Shown in pieces: positions 35,825 through 44,446 of a DNA stretch of 64,000 nt; the stretch's first letter is position 1; each line of letters opens with the position of its first letter. This DNA is from Desertimonas sp963772825 (lineage in GTDB: Bacteria > Actinomycetota > Acidimicrobiia > Acidimicrobiales > Ilumatobacteraceae), in assembly GCA_963772825.1 (NCBI GenBank), contig CAVYYX010000001.1, positions 1 through 64,000 of the forward strand, written 5' to 3'. Under the pieces are notes generated by a model. That model saw only the letters and a list, made by a program, of their open reading frames with translations, made no database searches and was not told where the DNA came from. Position numbers and translations under genes: made by a program.

Positions 35825-35830
35825 GCTTTC

Positions 35831-35856
35831 GACCGTATCCGTCGACCGATACGGTC
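35831..35856. promoter_or_regulatory. Symmetrical divergent leaderless promoter
   Basis: GACCGTATC at 35831-35839 and GATACGGTC at 35848-35856 form a perfect inverted repeat around an 8-bp centre. Each arm carries TACGGT facing outward, and each TACGGT is exactly 7 nt from a start codon (GTG 35824 on the minus strand, ATG 35863 on the plus). Only 38 bp separate the two start codons. Confidence 0.65.
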
Positions 35857-35862
35857 TGGACA

Positions 35863-36642
35863 ATGCGCTACGGGTTCGTGGTGCCGTGGGCCGACGCCGA
35901 TGCAGTCGCGGACCTCGCGGCGACAGCGGAGGCGAGCGGCTGGGACGGGCTGTTCGTGTGGGAGCCGGTGTGGGGCGTCGACGCCTGGATCTGTCTCGCC
36001 CTGGCGGCGACGCGGACGTCCAGCATCCGCCTCGGCACGATGCTCACCCCGCCCTCCCGGCGCCGTCCGTGGGAGCTGGCCAGCCAAGTGGCCACCGTCG
36101 ACCGGCTGTCCGAGGGGCGCGTCACGCTGTCGGTCGGCCTCGGGGCGATCGACAGCGGCTTCGACAAGTTCGGCGAGGAGACCGACCGGCGGGTTCGCGC
36201 CGAGCTGCTCGACGAGTGCCTCGACATCGTCACGGGGCTGTGGGCCGGGCAACCGTTCAGCTACTCCGGGACGCATTACCACGTCGAGCCGACGGAGTTC
36301 CCGACGATCGGCGACACGGTGCAGCAACCGCGGGTGCCGATCTGGTGCGTGGGGATGCTCGGGCGTCAGAAGTCGATGGCCAGGGCGTTGCGATGGGATG
36401 GCCTGCTCCCGCAGAAGGCCGGCGGTGCGCACCCGTCGTTGGCCGAGATCAGCGCGATCCGCGACTCGCTCGGGGACCGCCAGTACGACATCGTCATCGA
36501 GGGCGAGGGCAACCAACACTCGCCGGCCGCCTGGGCAGCCGCCGGGGCGACATGGTGGATCGAGTCGATGTGGGGCGCGGTCAACGAGGTCGACGCCGCC
36601 CTGGCGGCCAACGACCGTCTGCTCCAAGGCCCGCCCCGCTGA
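35863..36642 (+). CDS. LLM-class oxidoreductase, short form
   Basis: A 259-residue luciferase-like TIM-barrel protein, MRYGFVVPWADADAVADL, with GWDGLFVWEPVWGVDAW, IRLGTMLTPPSRRRPWELA, VTLSVGLGAIDSGFDKFGEE and VPIWCVGMLGRQKSMARALR. It is shorter than the usual 300-350 residues, with a compact C-terminus. Likely F420- or FMN-dependent; substrate unknown. Divergent from an acyl-CoA dehydrogenase with which it shares a symmetrical promoter, suggesting joint control. Confidence 0.82.
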   Translation: MRYGFVVPWADADAVADLAATAEASGWDGLFVWEPVWGVDAWICLALAATRTSSIRLGTMLTPPSRRRPWELASQVATVDRLSEGRVTLSVGLGAIDSGFDKFGEETDRRVRAELLDECLDIVTGLWAGQPFSYSGTHYHVEPTEFPTIGDTVQQPRVPIWCVGMLGRQKSMARALRWDGLLPQKAGGAHPSLAEISAIRDSLGDRQYDIVIEGEGNQHSPAAWAAAGATWWIESMWGAVNEVDAALAANDRLLQGPPR

Positions 36643-36650
36643 GATCCCGT

Positions 36651-36695
36651 CTGTGTAATCGTGTAAGCCCGCTGCCGGCTTACACGCTTACACAG
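36651..36695. terminator. 19-bp-stem hairpin after the LLM gene
   Basis: Arms 36651-36669 and 36677-36695 pair at 18 of 19 positions with a 7-nt loop. Each arm contains a GTGTAA unit twice. It ends the LLM transcript or separates it from the CoA-ligase operon starting at 36717. There is no T-run. Confidence 0.65.
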
Positions 36696-36716
36696 AGCTC
36701 GGGCAGACTGTCGCCG

Positions 36717-38357
36717 GTGACGGGAGGTTGGAACTACGCCGAGGTCTGGGAGGCCATCGCTGCACGCCTGCCGGACGCTCCGGCGCAGCGCCACGCCGGA
36801 GCGCTGTGGACGTGGCGGCAGTTCGACGAGCGGGCCGACGCTCTCGCCGCTCACCTCCTCGCCCGCGGCGCCGTCGAGCAGGACAAGGTCGCCCAGTACC
36901 TCTACAACGGCCCGGAGTACCTCGAGTCGGTGTTCGCCGCGTTCAAGGCCGGCCTCGCCGTCGTCAACACGAACTACCGCTACACGCCCGACGAGATCGT
37001 CTACCTGTGGGACAACGCCGACGTCGTGGCGGTCGTCTTCCACGGCGCGTTCGCTGACCACTGTGCGGCGGTCCGCAGCCGGCTGCCGCGCATCCACACA
37101 TGGTTGTGGGTCGACGACGGCTCCGGGCCGTGCCCGGCCTGGGCTACCCCGTACGAGGCGGTGACCTCGCCGTGGCCCGGGCGTACGGTGCCGCCGTGGG
37201 GCCGCAGCGGCGATCACCTCGTGCTCCTCTACACCGGTGGCACGACCGGCCTGCCGAAAGGCGTGATGTGGCGCCAGGACGATCTGTTCCGCGCTCTCGA
37301 TCGGCTCAGCCGCCGGCGCCTTCCACCGCCGGACGACGTCGCCGGCTTGGTGGCCCAACTCGACCGTCCGGGGCCTTCGAGCCTGCCGGCGGCACCGTTG
37401 ATGCACGGCACCGGACTCGTCAACGCCCTGACGACGCTGACGGGCGGCGGGTCCGTCGTCACCCTCGCCGGCCGCCATTTCGATCCGGTCGAGCTGCTCG
37501 ACACCGTCGAGCGGCAAGGGGTGAAGTCGATGACGATCGTTGGCGACGCCTTCGGCCGCCCGATCCTGCGGGCGCTCGACGGCGAACCATCACGGTGGGA
37601 CCTCTCGTCGCTGCGCGTGATCATCTCATCGGGCGTGATGTGGTCGAAAGCGACCAAGGACGGCCTGCTCCGCCACAACGACCGGCTGATCCTCGTCGAC
37701 ACGTTGGGGTCGTCGGAAGCGATGGGGATGGCCACCAGCGCAACGACGTCCGACGACTCTGTCGCCTCGGCGACGTTCCAGTTGGCCGCCGACGCGCGGG
37801 TGATCACCGAACGAGGCACCGACGTCGTGCCGGGATCTGGAGAGCTCGGGCTCGTCGCGATGGCCGGGCCGATGCCCCTCGGCTACTACAAGGATGCGGC
37901 CAAGACGGCGGCGACCTTCCGCACGATCGACGGTGTGCGGTACACGATCCCTGGCGACTGGGCGACGATCGACGCCGACGGCACCGCCCGCCTACTCGGT
38001 CGCGGCAGCCAGTGCATCAACACCGGCGGCGAGAAGGTCTACCCCGAAGAAGTCGAGGAGGTGCTCAAGCTCCACCCGGCAGTCGCCGACGCCGCGGTCG
38101 TCGGGGTACCCGACGATCGTTTCGGCGAGGCGATCCGCGCCGTCGTCGAGCCGAACGGCGGGGCGGAGGTCGACGAGGCGGCCCTGATCGCCCATGTGAA
38201 GGCGCGACTGGCCGCCTACAAGGCGCCCAAACGCGTGATCAGCGTCCCGTCGATCAACCGCGCCGCCAACGGCAAGCTCGACTACAAGTCGCTCCGAGAG
38301 GCGGCGCTACGGTCACCCGATCCCACGATGACGAAAGGTTCCCCCACTCATGACTGA
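36717..38357 (+). CDS. Acyl-CoA ligase (FadD-like)
   Basis: A 546-residue AMP-forming ligase with a GTG start (MTGGWNYAEVWEAIAARL). Motifs are YTGGTTGLPKGVMWRQ, LGSSEAMGMATS, the A7/A8 region IPGDWATIDADGTARLLGRG and GGEKVYPEEVEEVLKLHP, and the catalytic A10 lysine in NRAANGKLDYK. It resembles mycobacterial FadD-type synthetases acting on fatty or steroid-derived acids. It overlaps the SDR gene by 8 bp, so they act together, probably in acyl-CoA oxidation. Confidence 0.88.
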   Translation: MTGGWNYAEVWEAIAARLPDAPAQRHAGALWTWRQFDERADALAAHLLARGAVEQDKVAQYLYNGPEYLESVFAAFKAGLAVVNTNYRYTPDEIVYLWDNADVVAVVFHGAFADHCAAVRSRLPRIHTWLWVDDGSGPCPAWATPYEAVTSPWPGRTVPPWGRSGDHLVLLYTGGTTGLPKGVMWRQDDLFRALDRLSRRRLPPPDDVAGLVAQLDRPGPSSLPAAPLMHGTGLVNALTTLTGGGSVVTLAGRHFDPVELLDTVERQGVKSMTIVGDAFGRPILRALDGEPSRWDLSSLRVIISSGVMWSKATKDGLLRHNDRLILVDTLGSSEAMGMATSATTSDDSVASATFQLAADARVITERGTDVVPGSGELGLVAMAGPMPLGYYKDAAKTAATFRTIDGVRYTIPGDWATIDADGTARLLGRGSQCINTGGEKVYPEEVEEVLKLHPAVADAAVVGVPDDRFGEAIRAVVEPNGGAEVDEAALIAHVKARLAAYKAPKRVISVPSINRAANGKLDYKSLREAALRSPDPTMTKGSPTHD

Positions 38358-39243
38358 GCTCGGTTTCGACGGCCAGGTCGCGATCATCACCGGCGCCGGC
38401 GGTGGACTCGGCAAGCAACACGCCCTGCTCCTCGCCTCGCGCGGGGCCCTCGTCGTCGTCAACGACCTCGGTGGTGCGGTCGACGGCACGGGCTCCGACG
38501 TCGGTGCCGCCCAGCTCGTCGTCGACGAGATCGCCGCCGCCGGTGGCGAGGCGGTCGCCGACGCCAACTCCGTGGCCACGCCGGAGGGCGGTGCGGCGGT
38601 CGTGCAGACGGCGATCGACGCCTTCGGTCGCGTCGACATCGTCGTCAACAACGCCGGGATCCTCCGTGACAAGTCGTTCAGCAACATGACGAGCGAGCTG
38701 TTCGACCCGGTCATCGACGTCCACCTGCGCGGCGCCTTCCACGTCACCCAGCCGGCGTGGAAGCACATGCGCGAGCGCAACTACGGCCGGATCATCTCGA
38801 CGTCCTCGTCATCTGGCCTGTTCGGCAACTTCGGGCAAGCCAACTACGGCGCCGCCAAGATGGGTCTCGTCGGGTTCACCCGTGTGCTCTCCGTGGAAGG
38901 GGCCAAGTACGGCATCACGGCGAACGCCGTCGCCCCCTTCGCTCTCACGCGCATGACCGAGGCGCTGCTCGGCCCGCTCGGGGAGAAGCTGGCCCCCGAG
39001 CTCGTCTCGCCGATCGTCGCCTACCTCGCCCACGAGTCGTGCACGGCGACCGGGCGGGTCTTCTCCGTCGGCGGCGGGCGCGTCGCCGAAGTGTTCATCG
39101 GCGAGGCCCAGGGTTTCCACGCCGCTGATCTCACGCCGGAGCTCGTCGCCGAGAACTGGGCGGCGATCACCGACCGTGACGGCTATGTCGTGCCCCCCAC
39201 CTCCGGCGACGAAACCGCCTTATACGCGTCTGCGTTGTCCTGA
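38350..39243 (+). CDS. SDR oxidoreductase, 3-hydroxyacyl-CoA dehydrogenase-like
   Basis: A 297-residue short-chain dehydrogenase. Cofactor motif TGAGGGLG is at 14-21, then VVVNDLGGAVDG (Asp after strand 2, favouring NAD+), NNAGILRDKSF and the catalytic YGAAK within ANYGAAKMGLVGF. The NDLGG and NNAGILRDKSF features match the (3R)-hydroxyacyl-CoA dehydrogenase unit of peroxisomal multifunctional enzyme type 2. The ATG lies inside the CoA-ligase gene, 8 bp before its stop. Confidence 0.87.
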   Translation: MTELGFDGQVAIITGAGGGLGKQHALLLASRGALVVVNDLGGAVDGTGSDVGAAQLVVDEIAAAGGEAVADANSVATPEGGAAVVQTAIDAFGRVDIVVNNAGILRDKSFSNMTSELFDPVIDVHLRGAFHVTQPAWKHMRERNYGRIISTSSSSGLFGNFGQANYGAAKMGLVGFTRVLSVEGAKYGITANAVAPFALTRMTEALLGPLGEKLAPELVSPIVAYLAHESCTATGRVFSVGGGRVAEVFIGEAQGFHAADLTPELVAENWAAITDRDGYVVPPTSGDETALYASALS

Positions 39244-39282
39244 TCTGCCAGGCTTTGGTCGGCAACCGCGAAGGAGAACGAG

Positions 39283-39549
39283 ATGCACGAGCAAGGCGAC
39301 GTCGACGCCGCCGGTGGCCCGGACGGCACCGGCCGGCCACAGGGCTTTCAGGCCCGCTTGATCATCTTCGGGGTCGTGGCGCTCTGCGCCATCATCTTCA
39401 TCGCCCAGAACCGCGAAGAGGTCACGATCCACTTCCTGTTCATCGACGTGAGCGCGCGTGTCTGGATCGGCTTCGTGATCTGCCTCGCCCTCGGCGCCCT
39501 GCTCGGCGCGCTGATCGGGCGATGGTGGCGGCGCCGCAACGCGACGTGA
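39283..39549 (+). CDS. LapA-domain (DUF1049) small membrane protein
   Basis: An 88-residue protein with a short hydrophilic N-terminus, then two transmembrane helices: LIIFGVVALCAIIFIAQNRE with the linker EVTIHFLFIDVSARVWIG, and FVICLALGALLGALIGRWWR. IAQNREEVTIHFLF is the LapA signature (lipopolysaccharide assembly A-like in Gram-negatives; role unclear in actinobacteria). A GAAGGAGAACGAG stretch before the ATG serves as ribosome-binding site. Confidence 0.82.
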   Translation: MHEQGDVDAAGGPDGTGRPQGFQARLIIFGVVALCAIIFIAQNREEVTIHFLFIDVSARVWIGFVICLALGALLGALIGRWWRRRNAT

Positions 39550-39571
39550 CCGTCACCCGGTGTCAGGCGGA

Positions 39572-39600
39572 TTGAGAATCGACGCGAGGCTGTGTTAGAC
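39572..39600 (+). promoter_or_regulatory. Tentative promoter of the LIV-type importer operon
   Basis: TTGAGA at 39572-39577, 17 bp, then TTAGAC at 39595-39600. The -10 match is weak. It lies about 64 bp before the binding-protein ATG, which follows an AAAAGGGGGA ribosome-binding site. Confidence 0.3.
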
Positions 39601-39663
39601 CCTTAGCCGACGTGCGGTGATCGCCGCGAGTGGCGAGCAGCCGCGGGGACAAAAGGGGGACTC

Positions 39664-40941
39664 ATGACTTCGCGACGCTCACGGTCGACACTGGCCGTGC
39701 TCGGATTGCTCACCGTTGCCGCAGCAGCGCAGGGAGGTGCCGCCGCCACCGGCACGACCGAGCCCGGGCCGGCTCCCACCGAACCGGCGGGCGGCGAGAC
39801 GACGGCGGCGGCAGCCGAGGCGCCGTCAGGTGACCCGATCGTCATCGGCGCCCTGACGTCGCTGACCGGGCCGTTCACACCGTGGGGAGTCCAGGTTCGC
39901 GACGGCATGCAGCTCGCCGTCGACGAACTCAACGCCGCCGGTGGTGTCGGGGGCCGGCCGCTCGAGCTGAGCGTCGTCGACGACGAGTCGAACCCCGAGG
40001 CCGGCACCAGCGGCATCGAGCGACTGATCGAGGAGGGTGCCGTCGCCGTCGGCGGGATCATCTCCAGCGATGTCGGCCTCGCCACCACACGCGTCGCCGA
40101 GGAGCTGGAGGTTCCGATGTTCCTCGTGAAGGCCGGATCCGAGCAGATCCTCACCCAGGACAGCCGCTACACGTTCCGCACGTGTATCCCGTCGGCGCCG
40201 ATGGTCGCCGACCCGATTCGCCAGTACGTGGAGGCGGAGGGCATCACGAAGGTCGGCGCGATCGTCGCCGACTACGCCTGGGGCCAGGCGTTCCGAGCAG
40301 CTCTCGAGGACACGTTCGCAGACGTCGAGGGCGTCGAGCTGCAGATCGAGGTGGCGCCCGTGCCGGAGCAGGACTTCACGACGTACCTGCGCAACCTCGA
40401 AGAGTTCGGGCCAGAGCTGCTCCTGGCGACCGGTCACCCGCCGGGGTCCGGGGCGATCACGGTGCAGTCGGCGGACCTCGGCCTCGACATCCCGATCACC
40501 GGCGCCTACTCGCCGCTGAGCGCGGTGGTCGGGGGCGCTGCCGACGCGGCGATCGGCCGCTTCTCGGACTTCGACTGCGCAGACTTCGCCAGCGCTGACT
40601 ACCAGGAGCTCGCCCTGCGCTACCTGGAGCTCTCCGACAACACGTTCATGGACGACGACGCCGTCGCCGGCTACGGCATCGTGCAGATGGTCGCCCAGTC
40701 GGTCGAAGCGGTCGGCGACGACCCCGTCGCCGTCGCCGAGTACCTGCACAGCGAGACGTTCGATCTCCCCGGCTACTCCTACGACATGAGCTGGACGGAG
40801 TGGGGCGAGATGGCCGCCGCCCAGCCGGTGTTCTCGGTGATCGGCGAGGGACCGGCTCCGGAAGGCCTCAACGAGGACGGCGAGTGGTGGCCCGAGACGC
40901 TGATCGTCTCCGACCCGCTCGAGCCGTACGTGCCCGGCTGA
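39664..40941 (+). CDS. LIV-type ABC importer substrate-binding protein
   Basis: A 425-residue Peripla_BP_6 protein. After a hydrophobic signal (STLAVLGLLTVAAAAQGGAA) comes a Thr/Glu/Pro-rich linker, then the domain begins DPIVIGALTSLTGPFTPWG and continues GMQLAVDELNAAGGVGGRPL and VVDDESNPEAG. The signal lacks the lipobox Cys usual for such proteins; a Gln occupies the likely site. The operon is complete: this gene, two ATPases and two permeases. Ligands of this class are branched amino acids, urea or aromatic acids; the box genes just downstream favour the last (inference). Confidence 0.87.
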   Translation: MTSRRSRSTLAVLGLLTVAAAAQGGAAATGTTEPGPAPTEPAGGETTAAAAEAPSGDPIVIGALTSLTGPFTPWGVQVRDGMQLAVDELNAAGGVGGRPLELSVVDDESNPEAGTSGIERLIEEGAVAVGGIISSDVGLATTRVAEELEVPMFLVKAGSEQILTQDSRYTFRTCIPSAPMVADPIRQYVEAEGITKVGAIVADYAWGQAFRAALEDTFADVEGVELQIEVAPVPEQDFTTYLRNLEEFGPELLLATGHPPGSGAITVQSADLGLDIPITGAYSPLSAVVGGAADAAIGRFSDFDCADFASADYQELALRYLELSDNTFMDDDAVAGYGIVQMVAQSVEAVGDDPVAVAEYLHSETFDLPGYSYDMSWTEWGEMAAAQPVFSVIGEGPAPEGLNEDGEWWPETLIVSDPLEPYVPG

Positions 40942-40957
40942 GGACACCTCCGACATC

Positions 40958-40983
40958 TTGCGTTCCCCGGCCACGCAGGCCGG
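40958..40983. repeat. 26-bp dispersed repeat, copy 2
   Basis: Same element as 22200-22225 with one difference (A for C). It begins 17 bp after the binding-protein stop. A TTG within it could be read as an early start for the next gene, but the repeat identity makes that unlikely. Confidence 0.55.
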
Positions 40984-40993
40984 CACCACCGCA

Positions 40994-41738
40994 GTGCCGC
41001 TCCTCGAACTGGATGGTGTCCAGAAGCACTTCGGTGGGCTGCCGGCCGTCGATGACGTGAGCCTGCAGGTCGACGAGGGCGAGATCCTCGCCCTCGTCGG
41101 CCCCAACGGCGCCGGCAAGAGCACCTTGCTGAAGGCGATCAGCGGCATGCAGCCGGCGACCCGCGGCACGATCCGGCTGATGGGCGCCGACGTCACCGGG
41201 CTGACCGCTCATCGTGCCCGCCAGGCCGGGATCGCCATGGTCCTGCAGACGCCGCGCCCGTTCTCCGCGATGACGGTCCGCGAGAACGTCGTGCTCGGCG
41301 CCCTGTTCGGATCGACCGACGGGCGCCCCGATGAGGCGACGGCGTTCGAGCGAGCAGACGAGGCGCTCGGGTTCGTGCGCTTGGCAGAGCGCGGTGACGA
41401 CGACGTCGGCACGTTGAACCTCCACGAGCAGCGCTTCTGCGACCTCGCCAGGGCCCTCGCCGGGCGGCCTCGCCTGCTGCTCCTCGACGAGGTGATGGCC
41501 GGCTTGAACGACACCGAGCTGCACGCGTCGATCGAGATCGTGCGCATGGCGCGCGACAAGCTCGGCGTGACCGTGATCTGGGTCGAGCACGTGATGAAGG
41601 CGGTGCTCAGCCTCGCCGAACGGATCGTCGTGCTGAACTTCGGCAGGCTCCTCGCGGATGGCGCGCCCCATGACGTGATGCGCGAACCGGCAGTGGTGAC
41701 GGCATACCTCGGCTCACGGAAGGGGGTCGGCGGCCACG

Positions 41739-41755
<17 letters not shown>
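40994..41755 (+). CDS. livG: LIV-type ABC importer ATPase (LivG-like)
   Basis: About 253 residues from GTG 40994 (MPLLELDGVQKHFGG). Walker A is GPNGAGKST; the insertion TRGTIRLMGADVTGLTAH and VLQTPRPFSAMTVREN are LivG-like. The signature position is atypical: LHEQRFCDLARAL replaces LSGGQ, while Walker B RLLLLDEVMAGLNDTE and HVMKAVLSLAERIVVL are intact. A longer start at TTG 40958 would use the dispersed repeat. It overlaps LivF by 17 bp. Confidence 0.85.
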
Positions 41756-42437
<682 letters not shown>

Positions 42438-42487
42438 GTCCCGGGCGATCGCCGTCGTTCGTTCTGGGCGGCCTCCGGTCCTTTTGT

Positions 42488-42538
42488 CGATCTGGGCGGC
42501 CAAACGGCCGGATTCCGGGCCGGACGCCGCCCAGATCG
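42488..42538. terminator. 13-bp perfect inverted repeat between LivF and LivH genes
   Basis: CGATCTGGGCGGC at 42488-42500 pairs perfectly with 42526-42538 across a 25-nt loop that itself holds a GGCCGG/CCGGGCC pairing. It sits in the 124-bp gap between co-directional importer genes and may tune the ATPase-to-permease ratio (inference). Confidence 0.5.
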
Positions 42539-42561
42539 GCAGGCCGACGGCGGGTGGACCG

Positions 42562-43419
42562 ATGAAGGCGGTGATCCTCGACGGGATCGTCCTCGGGCTG
42601 CAGTTCGGGCTGCTCGGCGTCGGCCTGACGCTGGTGTACGGACTCGGCGGGATTCTCAACCTCGCCCAGGGCCAGATCGCCGTGCTCGGGGCGATCGTCG
42701 TCGCCCTGCTCGCCGACGACGGCCGCTCGGCGAGCGTCGCGGCGTTCGTCGGGATCGCCGTGGCCGGGGCGGTGATGGTCCTCCTCGACCTCACGCTGAT
42801 GCAGCCGGTGTACCGCCAGCGTGGCGAGCAACGGGTGCTGCTCGGCTTGTTGCTGATGCTCGGCGTGGCCTTCATGATCGACGGCTTGCTCGTCTGGCGT
42901 TATCCGATCGAGTCGCTGAGCCTGCGCATCGGGGGCGATCCGATCGAGATCATCGGCGTGCGGATGCGCACCGGGGCGTTGCTGGCATCGGGAATCGCCC
43001 TCGCGGCCGGCATCGTGCTGATGGCGTTCTTCCGCTTCGCGACGGTCGGCAAGGCCGTCCGTTCGGTGATCCAGAACGAGGAGGGCGCCAAGCTCTGCGG
43101 CATCAACCCGGCGGCGATGCGAACGCTGATCTTCGCCCTCAGCGGTTGCCTCGCTGGGCTCGTTGCCGTCACTCGCTCGATGACCTCTCCGATCACCGTC
43201 ACCTCTGGCATCGACTTCACGATCCTCGCCCTCATCGTTGCCGTCGTCGGTGGGCTGGGCAGCGTGTCGGGTGCGCTGCTCGCCGGAGTGCTGCTCGGCA
43301 TCGTCAACACGGTCAGCTCGTACTACATCGGGTCGTACGTCACGACGATCATGCTGCTGCTGGCCGCAGCAGTCACGATCGTCCTCCGGCCCTCGGGGTT
43401 GTTGGGCAGGCCGCGATGA
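42562..43419 (+). CDS. livH: LIV-type ABC importer permease (LivH-like)
   Basis: A 285-residue permease with about eight transmembrane helices. MKAVILDGIVLGLQFGLLGV at the N-terminus, GGILNLAQGQIAVLGA, AVRSVIQNEEGAKLCGI and ILALIVAVVGGLGSVSGALL are the conserved BPD_transp_2 segments. The ATG at 42562 starts just before helix 1; the open frame upstream runs through the hairpin and is rejected. It overlaps LivM by ATGA. Confidence 0.9.
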   Translation: MKAVILDGIVLGLQFGLLGVGLTLVYGLGGILNLAQGQIAVLGAIVVALLADDGRSASVAAFVGIAVAGAVMVLLDLTLMQPVYRQRGEQRVLLGLLLMLGVAFMIDGLLVWRYPIESLSLRIGGDPIEIIGVRMRTGALLASGIALAAGIVLMAFFRFATVGKAVRSVIQNEEGAKLCGINPAAMRTLIFALSGCLAGLVAVTRSMTSPITVTSGIDFTILALIVAVVGGLGSVSGALLAGVLLGIVNTVSSYYIGSYVTTIMLLLAAAVTIVLRPSGLLGRPR

Positions 43420-44399
43420 TGGTCGCAACGGGAGCGGTCGGGCGGACGCGTGCACCAGTCCTCCGGGCGTACGCCCCGATCGCCATCACGGGACTGCTAC
43501 TGGCGCTCGTGCCGCTGCGCTACAGCGACTCGCGCACGATGATGGGAGTGATCATCGGCGGCATGCTGTTCGCCGCCTACACCGTCGCCTTCAACGTGAT
43601 CTTCGGGAGCACCGGTCAGCTCTTCCTGTGCGTCGGCGCGCTGGCCGGCCTCGGCGGTTACACGTCGGCGATCCTCAGCGACCGCGTCGGCATCCCGATG
43701 GTGGTGAGCATCGCCCTCGCCGGCGTCGGTGCAGCCGTGATCGGCGGGGCACTCAGCTGGATCGCCGTGAGCCGATCGCTCGACGTGATCTTCACCGGCA
43801 TCGTCACGCTGACGTTCTCCCTGGCGTTCGACAACCTGCTGCTCGGCCGGCGCGACCTCACCGGCGGCGAGACGGGGCTCGTGATCGAGGCTGGGTCGGA
43901 CACGTGGCTCGGCGAGCAGGTCGCGCCGTACTACGCACTGCTCGCCCTCGTGCTCGTTTACCTCGTGCTCTACCGACTGCTGCAGCGCTCGCACATCGGG
44001 TGGGCGTTCCGCGCCCTGCGCACGGACGAGATCGCCGCCGAGCTCGCCGGCGTCGACGTCAAGCGGTATCGGGTGCTGGCCGGCGTGATCGGATCGGCGA
44101 TGCTCGGCGTGGCCGGCGCCGTGTACTCGCACAGCGAAGGTTTCATCGCCCCCTCGACGTTCGCGTTCGGGCAAGTCGACGTGCGCGTCCTCGTGATGCT
44201 GGCGTTCGGCGGGATCGGCAGCCTGCTCGGCCCGATCGTCGGGGCGGTCACGTTCACGGCCCTCGACGAGTGGCTGGTGTCGTTCAACGAGCTGCGCCTC
44301 GTGATCTACGGGGCGGTCATCATCGTGCTGTTCCTCGGATTCCAGCGCGGCGTCGTGCCGACCCTGCAATCGTTCCTCGCCCGCCGCCGCCGCCGCTGA
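43416..44399 (+). CDS. livM: LIV-type ABC importer permease (LivM-like)
   Basis: A 327-residue permease with about nine to ten transmembrane helices. FNVIFGSTGQLFLCVGALAGLGG is the LivM signature near helix 3; HIGWAFRALRTDEIAAELAGVDV and LVMLAFGGIGSLLGPIVGA follow. It lacks the long cytosolic tail of LivM-G fusions. Its stop codon abuts the second copy of the long palindrome. Confidence 0.9.
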   Translation: MMVATGAVGRTRAPVLRAYAPIAITGLLLALVPLRYSDSRTMMGVIIGGMLFAAYTVAFNVIFGSTGQLFLCVGALAGLGGYTSAILSDRVGIPMVVSIALAGVGAAVIGGALSWIAVSRSLDVIFTGIVTLTFSLAFDNLLLGRRDLTGGETGLVIEAGSDTWLGEQVAPYYALLALVLVYLVLYRLLQRSHIGWAFRALRTDEIAAELAGVDVKRYRVLAGVIGSAMLGVAGAVYSHSEGFIAPSTFAFGQVDVRVLVMLAFGGIGSLLGPIVGAVTFTALDEWLVSFNELRLVIYGAVIIVLFLGFQRGVVPTLQSFLARRRRR

Positions 44400-44446
44400 C
44401 CGATGGGTGTTGAGGGGACCGTTCCGTCCCCTAAACACCCATCGGT
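44399..44446. repeat. 21-bp-stem palindrome, copy 2; bidirectional terminator-like
   Basis: Arms 44399-44419 and 44426-44446 pair at 20 of 21 positions with loop CGTTCC, the reverse complement of the loop at 5802-5807. It lies between the convergent livM gene and the hydrolase gene and supplies the hydrolase's last codons (RPMGV). Same element as 5779-5830. Confidence 0.8.

Noticed and set aside
40958..40993. TTG start for the LivG-like ATPase
   Set aside because: The TTG and following bases belong to a dispersed repeat also found non-coding after metH; GTG 40994 fits the family start.
42484..42561. N-terminal extension of the LivH-like permease from ATG 42484
   Set aside because: It would translate across the inverted repeat and add an atypical hydrophilic leader; ATG 42562 starts at the conserved first helix.
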